Shown here: positions 1-8,437 of the stretch, piece by piece
Numbering within the stretch: position 1 is the first letter of the stretch
Layout of the letters: every line of letters begins with the position of its first letter
From: Trueperaceae bacterium
GTDB taxonomy: Bacteria; Deinococcota; Deinococci; Deinococcales; Trueperaceae
NCBI GenBank assembly: GCA_024636105.1
Contig: JAGXHO010000111.1
Span: forward strand, 1-8,944
Length of the DNA: 8,944 nt
Direction: 5' to 3'
Notes under the pieces: model-generated
Told to the model about the DNA's origin: nothing
Seen by the model: the letters and a program-made list of their open reading frames with translations, nothing else
Database searches by the model: none
Position numbers and translations under genes: made by a program

Positions 1-2
1 GG

Positions 3-989
3 CGGGCGCCGGTCCGGCGGAGCGCGATGGCGGGCGCCGCCGGGCCGGTCCTCGCGCTGCTGACCGTCGCCGGCTTCTGGGCTTGGGGCGCGCTCGCGAG
101 CGGCCGCCACGAGGTGCCCGCCGAGCGCACCGCCCTGCTCGTCCAGGGCAACGTCGACCCGTTCGGCCGCGCCGTCTCGGCCGCCCAGGAGCTGTCGACC
201 CACGTCGACCTCACCCGCCTCGCGGTCGGCCGGATGGCGGCGCCGCCCGACCTGGTCGTCTGGCCCGAGGGGGCAGTGATCGGCACCGCCCTCGAGGGCG
301 CGCGCGGCACCGACGGGCGCGCCGCGATCCAAGCGGCCTCGCCGACGAGCACCTTCGTGGTGGGGGGGCGCGCGATCGCCCCGGGCGGCGCCGCGAACGC
401 CGCCTTCGCGATCGCCGACGGCCAGCCGTGGGGCCGGTACGACAAGCACGTGCTGGTCCCGTTCGGCGAGCGCTGGCCGCTGCTCGAGGCCGCGCCATGG
501 CTCTACCGGGGTGCGTTCGGCCTGCTCGGCCTACCGATGCTGGTGAACACGGTGCCGGGCGACGGTCCCGCGCCGCTGGGCACGCCGCTCGGCCTGCTCG
601 GGGTCGGCATCTGCTACGAGAGCGTCTTCCCCACCGTGTCCGCGGCGATGGCGCGCGCCGGCGCCGAGGTGCTGGTCGTCATCACCAACGACGCCTGGTT
701 CGCCGCCGGCGACGGTGCCCGCCAGCACCTGGACATGGGTCGCCTGCGCGCGATCGAGACGCGCCGGTGGCTGCTCCGCGCCGCCAACGACGGCATCACC
801 GCCGTGGTCGATCCGTACGGCCGCGTGGTGGACGAGCTGCCACGGATGGTGGCGGCGACGCTGCCGGTGCGCTACGGCACCAGCACGGTCGTCACCCCGT
901 ACGCCCGCCACGCCGACCGCGCCCCGTGGGTGCTGGCGGCCTGGGCGCTGCTGGCGACCCCGATCGCGCTGTTGCGGCGCGGACGATGA
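3..989 (+). CDS. lnt: apolipoprotein N-acyltransferase, 5'-truncated by window edge
   Basis: Lnt moves an acyl chain from a phospholipid to the N-terminal cysteine of lipoproteins, the last step of lipoprotein maturation in the cytoplasmic membrane. The frame is open to the left edge. Numbering from the internal ATG at 27, a hydrophobic helix at about 6-26 leads into a carbon-nitrogen hydrolase domain, and a last helix lies at about 299-316. The catalytic triad is visible: Glu81 in VVWPEGA, Lys140 in YDKHVLVPFGE and Cys196 in GICYES. Glu148 and Glu198 match the two other essential Lnt glutamates by spacing. The motif NDAWF (221-225) and the following HLDMGRLRAIE also fit. A full Lnt is about 500 residues with several N-terminal helices, so the true start is almost certainly upstream and the ATG at 27 is internal. 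The stop TGA (987-989) overlaps a small downstream ORF. A plain nitrilase is less likely because of the flanking helices. Confidence 0.93.
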   Translation, partial: RAPVRRSAMAGAAGPVLALLTVAGFWAWGALASGRHEVPAERTALLVQGNVDPFGRAVSAAQELSTHVDLTRLAVGRMAAPPDLVVWPEGAVIGTALEGARGTDGRAAIQAASPTSTFVVGGRAIAPGGAANAAFAIADGQPWGRYDKHVLVPFGERWPLLEAAPWLYRGAFGLLGLPMLVNTVPGDGPAPLGTPLGLLGVGICYESVFPTVSAAMARAGAEVLVVITNDAWFAAGDGARQHLDMGRLRAIETRRWLLRAANDGITAVVDPYGRVVDELPRMVAATLPVRYGTSTVVTPYARHADRAPWVLAAWALLATPIALLRRGR

Positions 990-1042
990 AGGCGCGCACC
1001 TGGACGGCCCACCCGGGCGGCGCTATCATGCGCCCCCGATGA
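986..1042 (+). other. possible 18-codon ORF bridging lnt and trkA
   Basis: An ATG at 986-988 overlaps the lnt stop (987-989) as ATGA. Its frame reads MKARTWTAHPGGAIMRPR and ends with TGA at 1040-1042, which again overlaps the trkA start (1039-1041) as ATGA. Both junctions have the 4-base form typical of translational coupling, so ribosomes could pass from lnt through this ORF to trkA. There is no good Shine-Dalgarno before 986, only weak purines at 981-983. The peptide matches nothing I recognise, and it may be a coincidence. A promoter inside the same stretch offers a competing explanation for how trkA is expressed. Confidence 0.2.
1001..1039 (+). promoter_or_regulatory. probable sigma70-type promoter for leaderless trkA transcript
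   Basis: TATCAT at 1024-1029 is a good -10 hexamer in otherwise very GC-rich DNA. TGGACG at 1001-1006 is a 4-of-6 match to the TTGACA -35 element, and the spacer is exactly 17 bases. Only 9 bases separate the -10 from the trkA ATG, which puts the expected transcription start at or just before the A of that ATG. There is no Shine-Dalgarno in front of trkA. Together these features suggest a leaderless mRNA, a mode common in Deinococcota and Actinomycetota. This is an inference from spacing; the start site has not been seen. Confidence 0.55.
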
Positions 1043-2388
1043 ACCTCGTCCTCGTCGGCGGAGGTGAGATCGGCACCCAAATCGCCGACGCCCTCTACCG
1101 CTCCCACAACGTGACCATCCTCGACGTCGACGAAACTCGCGCGGACGCCTTCCAGGCGTTGGACGTGCGCTTCGTGCGCGGCAACGGCGCCGATCCGGAC
1201 GACCTGCGCGCCGCCGGCGCCGACAAGGCCGACGCCTTCGTCGCCTGCACCCTCAACGACGACATCAACGTCCTCGCCTGCCTGGCGGCCAAAGGGCTCG
1301 GCGCCAAGGAGACGATGGCGTTCGTCACCCGCCAGCGCTACGTCGACGCCTTCCGACAGCGCGGCGCCATGGAGTCGATCGGCCTGTCGATCGACCGGGT
1401 GCTGTGGCCGCAGCGCACGCTCGCGCGGCAGATCGTCGAGATCGTCCGGGTGCCGCGGGCGCTCGATTCCGCCTCCTTCGCCGGCGGGCGCATCCGCATG
1501 ATCGAGTACCGGCTCGCGGCCGGCGATCCCTACCTCGACCAGCGGCTCGCCGAGGTCGATCTGCCCGAAGGGGCGCTCGTGGTCGGCGCGATCCGCGACG
1601 ACGCCTTCGTCGTGCCGTCCGGGACCACCGAGCTGCGCGCCGGCGACAAGGTGGTGTTCATGGGGACGCCCGACGCGGTGCGCCGGCTCGAGGGGCGCTT
1701 CGCGCCAACGCGGCGCCGCCAACGGGTGGCGGTCGTCGGCGGCGGCAACGTCGGCTTCATGGTGGCCGAGCAGTTGCAGGAGTATGGCGCCGACCTCACG
1801 ATCGTGGAGTCCGACGAGGACCGCGCCGGCAAGCTCGCGGCGCTGCTGCCGAAGGCACTGGTGCTCAAGGGGGACGGCACGGACCTCGAGCTGCTCGAGC
1901 AGGAGCGCCTCGAGGACGCCGACGTGATCGTCGCCGTCACCAGCGACGACGCGACCAACCTGCTCGTGTCGCTGCTCGCCAAGCAGCTCGGCGTCCCGAA
2001 GGTGATCACGCGCGTCGGGCGCTCGCGCAACCGCCGGCTGTTCGAGCGGGTGGGCATCGACGCTCCGCTCACGCCGCGCACCGCCGCCGTGCAGGAGGTC
2101 CTCAACTGGCTCAAGGTCGACGAGGTCGACCACCTGGCCACCATCGAGGACCGCGCCGAGGTCATGGAGGTCACGTTCCCGTACGACGCCATCGCAGGCG
2201 AGGTGCGGGCGCTCGGCGCGCCGCCGCACAGCCTCGTGGGCGCCATCGTCCGCAAGCACAAGGCGATCGTCCCCCGCGGCGACACGGTCATCCAGCCTGG
2301 CGACCACCTGTTCCTGATCACCACCCCGGACAACATCGGCGCGGTCGAGGCCTGGCTGCAGCGCCACGAGCGCGGCGGCGGGGGCTGA
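1039..2388 (+). CDS. trkA: Trk potassium uptake system regulatory subunit TrkA (two RCK units)
   Basis: TrkA is the peripheral, cytosolic subunit of Trk K+ uptake. It binds NAD(H) or adenine nucleotides and opens or closes the TrkH pore. The 449-residue protein, close to the 458 of E. coli TrkA, has two tandem units. The first Rossmann lobe carries GGGEIG (7-12) with acidic residues D29 and D31 at the end of strand 2, followed by an RCK-C lobe at about 137-221. The second has GGGNVG (234-239) with E257, followed by an RCK-C lobe at about 366-445. The frame runs open far upstream through lnt, but homology begins at the ATG at 1039 and there is no Shine-Dalgarno before it. It leads a tight cluster, with the first trkH starting 8 bases after its stop, which supports joint expression of gate and pores. 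Both nucleotide sites look intact. The main uncertainty is how translation starts. Confidence 0.95.
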   Translation: MNLVLVGGGEIGTQIADALYRSHNVTILDVDETRADAFQALDVRFVRGNGADPDDLRAAGADKADAFVACTLNDDINVLACLAAKGLGAKETMAFVTRQRYVDAFRQRGAMESIGLSIDRVLWPQRTLARQIVEIVRVPRALDSASFAGGRIRMIEYRLAAGDPYLDQRLAEVDLPEGALVVGAIRDDAFVVPSGTTELRAGDKVVFMGTPDAVRRLEGRFAPTRRRQRVAVVGGGNVGFMVAEQLQEYGADLTIVESDEDRAGKLAALLPKALVLKGDGTDLELLEQERLEDADVIVAVTSDDATNLLVSLLAKQLGVPKVITRVGRSRNRRLFERVGIDAPLTPRTAAVQEVLNWLKVDEVDHLATIEDRAEVMEVTFPYDAIAGEVRALGAPPHSLVGAIVRKHKAIVPRGDTVIQPGDHLFLITTPDNIGAVEAWLQRHERGGGG

Positions 2389-2396
2389 GGCCGGGC

Positions 2397-3914
2397 GTGC
2401 CCGCGACCGGGACGCGCGGCCGCTTCGCTCCCTTCGTCCTCGGCACCGGCCTGCTGGGCCTTGGCGCAGCGGCCGTGGTCTTCGCCATCGGCGCGGCGCT
2501 CGCCGGCGACGACGTCCTCGGGTTCGCGGCGACTGCGGGGGTCGCCGCCGCGCTCGGCGCGCCGCTGCGACGGATCGGCCGAGCGGGCCTCGAGCCGACG
2601 CGGCGGGAGGCGTTGCTCGCGGTCCTGGCGCTGTGGCTGCTCGCGCCGCTGGTCGGCGCCATCCCCTACGTCGCTTCGGCCTCGATGACCCCGCTCAACG
2701 CCCTGTTCGAGTCGATGTCGGGGTTCACGGCGACCGGTGCGACCACCATCGTCGACTTCGAGGCGGTGCCCGCGAGCATCTTCCTCTGGCGCGCCTTCGC
2801 CCAATGGGTGGGCGGCATCGGGATCCTGGTCCTCTTCATCGCGGTCTTCCCGCAGCTCGCGATCGCCGGCCGCCAGATCTTCCACGCCGAGATGCCGGGC
2901 CCCACCCAGGACCGGCTGACCCCACGGCTGCGCCAGACCGCGCGCATCGTGCTCGGCGTCTACGTCGCGCTGACCGCCGTGTGCGGGGTCGCGTACGTGA
3001 TGGCCGACATGCCGATCTTCGACGCCCTCGCCCACGCCTTCACCACGGTGGCCGCCGCCGGCTTCAGCCCCAGCGAGCGCAGCTTCGAGGCGTACGACCC
3101 CGCGGTCGACTGGGTAGCCGTCGTCTTCATGACGCTCGCCGCGGTCAACTTCGCGCTCCTGTACCGCGCCTTCGTCGGCCGGCCCCGCGACCTGTGGCGC
3201 GACCCCGAGTTGCGTGCGTACGTGACGATCGTCGCGGTGGTGGGCGCGCTCGTGGTCGTCCAGGTGTGGCATCTCTACGCGCCGGCGGACGCCTTGCGCC
3301 ACGGGCTGTTCCAGGTGGTGTCCGTCATGACGACCACCGGGTACGCGTCGGTCGATTACGACCAATGGCCGGACTCCGCGCGCGCGCTGCTCGTCGCCCT
3401 CATGGCGATCGGCGGCAGTGCCGGTTCCGCGGCGGGCGGGGTCAAGGTCGCGCGCTGGTTGATCATCGCGCAGCACACGAGCCGCGAGGTGCGTCGCGCG
3501 CTGCACCCGCGCGCGGTGCTGCCGATCCGGGTCGGCGACCGGGTCGTCGGCGAGGACGTCCTGCGGGCGGTGGCGGCCTTCATCACCCTCTACACGGCGC
3601 TCGTCGTCTTCGGCACGCTGGTCGTGGCGCTGACTGGCGAGGACCTGATCACGGCCTTCACCGCAAGCGCGGCCACGGTCGGCAACGTCGGTCCCGGTTT
3701 GGGCGGCGTCGGTCCGATGGGGTCGTACGCGGAGCTGCACCCGGTGGCGCGCGCGCTGATGATCTTCAACATGTACGCCGGCCGCCTCGAGATCGTCACG
3801 GTCTTCGTGCTCGCCACCGGCAGCTGGTGGCGCGTCCCGCGCAACCTGCGCCGCGGCCGCCGTAGCGCCGCCGACGCCCTTCGCGTGGCCCCACCGACGA
3901 CGCTGAGGAGCTGA
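2397..3914 (+). CDS. trkH: TrkH-family potassium uptake pore protein, first copy
   Basis: This 505-residue membrane protein is a K+ translocating subunit gated by TrkA. It has two N-terminal helices (about 11-37 and 42-57), then four helix-pore-helix repeats. The filter glycines are in TATGAT (G114), AAAGFS (G222), TTTGYAS (G315) and GNVGPGLG (G432). The intramembrane loop [10 protein letters not shown] lies at 339-348, and the conserved arginine of the last helix is R463 in YAGRLE. Start: GTG at 2397, six bases after GAGG (2387-2390), which overlaps the trkA stop; no better start precedes the first helix. The second pore loop is unusual: most TrkH proteins, and the copy next door, read S-x-G-G-F-S, while this one reads A-A-A-G-F-S. 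The conserved glycine remains, but the residue before it is Ala, as in KtrB proteins. A basic tail of about 24 residues follows WWRVPR. TrkH fits better than KtrB by length, P1, P3 and P4 motifs and the two-lobed TrkA partner. Confidence 0.93.
   Translation: MPATGTRGRFAPFVLGTGLLGLGAAAVVFAIGAALAGDDVLGFAATAGVAAALGAPLRRIGRAGLEPTRREALLAVLALWLLAPLVGAIPYVASASMTPLNALFESMSGFTATGATTIVDFEAVPASIFLWRAFAQWVGGIGILVLFIAVFPQLAIAGRQIFHAEMPGPTQDRLTPRLRQTARIVLGVYVALTAVCGVAYVMADMPIFDALAHAFTTVAAAGFSPSERSFEAYDPAVDWVAVVFMTLAAVNFALLYRAFVGRPRDLWRDPELRAYVTIVAVVGALVVVQVWHLYAPADALRHGLFQVVSVMTTTGYASVDYDQWPDSARALLVALMAIGGSAGSAAGGVKVARWLIIAQHTSREVRRALHPRAVLPIRVGDRVVGEDVLRAVAAFITLYTALVVFGTLVVALTGEDLITAFTASAATVGNVGPGLGGVGPMGSYAELHPVARALMIFNMYAGRLEIVTVFVLATGSWWRVPRNLRRGRRSAADALRVAPPTTLRS
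3905..3910 (+). promoter_or_regulatory. Shine-Dalgarno for second trkH copy
   Basis: GAGGAG lies inside the last codons of the first trkH and ends 5 bases before the GTG start at 3916. It decides the start of the second copy, which has no upstream intergenic space. The placement implies that ribosomes finishing the first copy reload on, or coexist with, initiation of the second. Confidence 0.7.
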
Positions 3915-3915
3915 G

Positions 3916-5406
3916 GTGGCCACCCGGCGCAGCGGCCGAGGCCGCACCGCGCCCTACGTCCTCGGCACGGTCTTCGCCGCGACCGGCCTCGTGCAGGGGG
4001 CGTTCGCCGTCGCTGCGCTCGTCGGACGTGAGCCCGCGCTCGGTTTCGCCGCAGGCGCACTCGTGTCCGTGGTGCTCGGCGGCGCGCTGCGCTTCGTCGG
4101 CCGCACCGGTGCCCCCGGTGCGCGGCTCGGCGAGCCGACCCGGCGCGAGGCACTGGTCGCGCTCCTGTCCGCCTGGGCACTGGTCCCGGCGCTGGGGGCG
4201 CTCCCCTACCTGGACGCCGCCGGCCTCGGTCCGCTCGACGCCTACTTCGAGTCGATGTCGGGCTTCACGACCACCGGCGCGACGGTGCTGACGGACTTCG
4301 CGCGGGTCGGTCCGGTCGCGTTCCTCTACCGTGCCTTCACGCAGTGGGTGGGCGGCGTCGGCATCATCGTGCTGTTCGTCGGCTTGTTCCCCCAACTGGC
4401 GATCGCGGGCCGGCAGCTCTTCTTCGCAGAGGCGCCCGGCCCCACCGAGGACCGGCTGACGCCACGCCTGCGCTATACGGCGACGGCGATCCTCGGGGTG
4501 TACGGGGCCCTGACCGCGGCGATCGCCGTCGGCTACGCGCTCGCCGGCATGAGCCAGTACGACGCGATCGTCCATGCGCTCACCACCGTGTCCGCCGGCG
4601 GCTTCTCGCCCGAGGGGCGCAGTTTCGAGGCCTTCGGAGCCGCGGCGACGTGGGTGGCGGTGGGGGGCATGGCGTTCGCGGGCGCCAACTTCGCGCTGCT
4701 CTACCGCGGGGCCACGGGCCGCTGGAGCACCGTCGTGCGCGACCCCGAGCTGCGCACGTACGCCACGATCGCGGTGCTGGCGTCGATCGCCGCGGCGCTG
4801 TTGCTGAACGGCACGTACGGCGCCGCCGACGCTTGGCGGCACGGCGCGTTCCAGGCGCTGTCGATCTTGACCTCCACGGGCTACGCGTCGGTGGACTTCG
4901 CGCTGTGGCCGGAGCGCGCCCAATCCATCCTGCTCGTCGTCGCGTTCATCGGCGGCAGCGCCGGCTCGGCGGCCGGCGGCGTCAAGGTCGCGCGCTGGCT
5001 GATCCTGACGCAGCACACCGCGCGCGAGGTGCGCCGCACGCTCCACCCGCGCGCCGTGTTGCCGGTGCGCATGGGGAGCCGCGTCGTGCCCGAGGACGTG
5101 CTGCGCTCGGTGGCCGCCTTCATCACCCTCTACGTCGCCTTGTTCGCGGTCACGACCGTCACGCTCGTGCTGCTGGGCAAGGACTTCACCACGGCGTTCT
5201 CGGCGACGATCGCCTGCCTCGGCAACATCGGACCGGGCCTGGCGGGCGTCGGACCCATGGGGAACTTCGCCGACCTGCACCCGGTCGCCAAAGGGCTCCT
5301 GACGTTCTGCATGTACGCCGGCCGACTCGAGGTCGTCACCGTGTTCGCGATCTTCGCGCCCGGCTGGTGGCGGGTGCCACGGACCGGCCGGGGGTTCGAG
5401 CGGTGA
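3916..5406 (+). CDS. trkH: TrkH-family potassium uptake pore protein, second copy
   Basis: This 496-residue paralogue of the gene just upstream shares about 60% identity by eye along the full length, rising in the first pore repeat and the last two. The four filter glycines lie in TTTGAT (G121), SAGGFS (G229), TSTGYAS (G322) and GNIGPGLA (G439). The intramembrane loop [10 protein letters not shown] is at 346-355, and the conserved arginine of the last helix is R470 in YAGRLE. Its pore loops are closer to the usual TrkH consensus than those of the first copy, notably in loop 2. It starts with GTG at 3916, one base after the upstream stop, with GAGGAG five bases before. It lacks the long basic tail of copy one, ending about 10 residues after WWRVPR. 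Both copies appear intact and under constraint, so neither looks like a decaying duplicate. Copy one plus copy two could form separate homodimers or a mixed dimer on one TrkA ring; the sequence cannot tell which. Confidence 0.93.
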   Translation: MATRRSGRGRTAPYVLGTVFAATGLVQGAFAVAALVGREPALGFAAGALVSVVLGGALRFVGRTGAPGARLGEPTRREALVALLSAWALVPALGALPYLDAAGLGPLDAYFESMSGFTTTGATVLTDFARVGPVAFLYRAFTQWVGGVGIIVLFVGLFPQLAIAGRQLFFAEAPGPTEDRLTPRLRYTATAILGVYGALTAAIAVGYALAGMSQYDAIVHALTTVSAGGFSPEGRSFEAFGAAATWVAVGGMAFAGANFALLYRGATGRWSTVVRDPELRTYATIAVLASIAAALLLNGTYGAADAWRHGAFQALSILTSTGYASVDFALWPERAQSILLVVAFIGGSAGSAAGGVKVARWLILTQHTAREVRRTLHPRAVLPVRMGSRVVPEDVLRSVAAFITLYVALFAVTTVTLVLLGKDFTTAFSATIACLGNIGPGLAGVGPMGNFADLHPVAKGLLTFCMYAGRLEVVTVFAIFAPGWWRVPRTGRGFER

Positions 5407-5421
5407 GGGGCGAGGTCCGGA

Positions 5422-5453
5422 GGCGACGACTGGCCGGGTGCGCCGGCGTCGCC
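5422..5453 (+). terminator. GC-rich hairpin after the trk operon, possible terminator
   Basis: GGCGACG (5422-5428) pairs perfectly with CGTCGCC (5447-5453), and an inner GGC (5432-5434) pairs with GCC (5442-5444) around a 7-base loop. It begins 16 bases after the trkH stop, where a terminator would be expected. No T-run follows, so it is not a classical intrinsic terminator; it could be an RNA-stabilising hairpin or a U-less terminator of a GC-rich organism. Confidence 0.4.
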
Positions 5454-5459
5454 AACCGG

Positions 5460-5490
5460 TAGACTCGGCCCACCCCGTTCCTGGTGGCCC
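5460..5490 (+). promoter_or_regulatory. possible acs promoter -10 and leader stem-loop
   Basis: TAGACT at 5460-5465 fits the TAnnnT form of a -10 element, but I find no acceptable -35 sequence 16-18 bases upstream. Transcription from here would give an acs leader of about 60 bases. Directly downstream, GGCCCACC (5467-5474) and GGTGGCCC (5483-5490) can pair with one C-C mismatch around an 8-base loop. The stem-loop would lie at or across the start site, so the two readings partly compete. No known riboswitch is recognised. Confidence 0.3.
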
Positions 5491-5522
5491 GTCGTGGCCG
5501 CCATCCAACCTGAACCCGCCCC

Positions 5523-5528
5523 GGAGGA
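5523..5528 (+). promoter_or_regulatory. strong Shine-Dalgarno for acs
   Basis: GGAGGA ends 5 bases before the ATG at 5534. It fixes the acs start there rather than at the more upstream in-frame ATG at 5438, whose extra residues match nothing in Acs. Confidence 0.85.
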
Positions 5529-5533
5529 CCCGC

Positions 5534-7484
<1,951 letters not shown>

Positions 7485-7501
<17 letters not shown>

Positions 7502-8366
7502 CGGTCACCTCGCCGGCACGCCCACGACGGACGGGAAACCGCACCTCGCTGACGATCATCGCGACCACGACGACGGCCCCGCCGGCCCAGCCGACGGGGC
7601 CGAGCCGTTCGCCCAGCAGCCAGGCCGCGAACGCGGCAGCGAACACCGGCTCGAGCACGAACACGAGCGCCGTCAGCGGTGCCGACACCACCCGCTGGGC
7701 GTAGGTCTGCAGCACCGACACCACGGCCGTCGACAACACGGCCAGGTAGGCGATCGCGGCGTACGTCAGCGGAGGGACGTCGACGAGCGCAGCGCGCTGC
7801 GGCCACGCCCAGACCCACGCGAGCAGCGCCATCGGGAGCAGCTGCAGCCCGGCGAGCGCGAAGGCCCGCGACTGGCCGGCGACGTCGCCGAGGTAGACGA
7901 TGTAGAAGGCGTACGCGACCGCGGTGCCGAGCACCCAGACGTCACCGACGTTGACCCCCGACCAGCCGGCGTCGCCGAGCGTAAGCAGCCCGAGCCCCGC
8001 GGTCGCGAGCGCCGCGGCGACGTAGGCGCGCGCCGGTACCCAGCGTCGGCGCCAGGCGGCGGCCACGAGCGGCGTGAGGATCACCGAGAGGCCGGTGATG
8101 AAGGCGGCCTTGGACGCGGTCGTGACCGACAAGCCGATCGTCTGCGTGGCGAAGCCCGCGAACCCCATCAACCCCAGCCAGAGCGCCGGAAGCACCGCCC
8201 GGCGGTCGAAGCGCACGAACGCGAAGCACGCCGCCGCGACCGAAAAGCGCAGGGCGAGCAGGAGCGGCACCGGGATGGTGTCGAGCGCGTTCTTGACGAC
8301 CACGAACGAGGTGCCCCACACCAGCGTGATGCCGACGAGGGTGAGGAGGCCGACGGTCGGGGTCAC
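7485..8366 (-). CDS. EamA/DMT-family transporter
   Basis: This 293-residue inner-membrane permease belongs to the drug/metabolite transporter superfamily and has two EamA repeats with about ten helices in total. Repeat one begins with the conserved VWGTSF (16-21) and contains the run around [10 protein letters not shown] (84-93). Repeat two starts near 142. It ends with the typical [16 protein letters not shown] stretch (228-243), a final helix and a short basic tail. The start is GTG at 8366, tightly bounded by an in-frame TGA at 8376-8378, and the next candidates would cut into the first helix. I see no clear Shine-Dalgarno. The substrate cannot be read from sequence: family members export amino acids, metabolites or drugs. 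It lies 71 bases downstream of a same-strand aldehyde dehydrogenase and may share its transcript. Its stop lies 17 bases inside the 3' end of the convergent acs, so there is no room for a terminator between the two genes. Confidence 0.92.
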
Positions 8367-8437
8367 GGCGCTCGATCATCGCACGGCGGCGCCACCGGGG
8401 CGGCCGGGCTGGGGCGTCGCGGACAGGGCTCGCTGCG
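8367..8437 (-). other. 71-base gap between aldehyde dehydrogenase and DMT gene
   Basis: Read on the minus strand, this gap has no convincing terminator hairpin with a T-run and no -35/-10 pair. GATGAT (8374-8379) lies 8 bases before the GTG and is a weak -10 resemblance only, without a -35. The gap is short enough for co-transcription. Confidence 0.4.

Noticed and set aside
27..989. A complete short nitrilase-like protein starting at the ATG at 27.
   Set aside because: The frame is open upstream to the edge and the protein has the Lnt helix-hydrolase-helix layout, so it is better read as the C-terminal part of a longer Lnt.
715..1038. An N-terminal extension of TrkA starting at 715 inside lnt.
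   Set aside because: The extra residues are an Arg/Pro/Thr-rich off-frame reading of lnt, and the Rossmann strand begins right at the Met at 1039.
3051..3071. Loss of the K+ filter glycine in pore loop 2 of the first TrkH copy.
   Set aside because: Aligned with both TrkH and KtrB types, the glycine shared by the families (before Phe) is present at residue 222. Only the preceding residues differ, so this is a variant and not a dead pore.
1530..3947. 805-codon open frame on the minus strand across trkA and the first trkH, with similar ones at 892-2367, 3796-5634 and 5336-7309.
   Set aside because: They are antisense to clearly recognised genes, give low-complexity Arg/Ala/Asp/Glu-rich translations without domains, and are expected where third positions are nearly all G/C.
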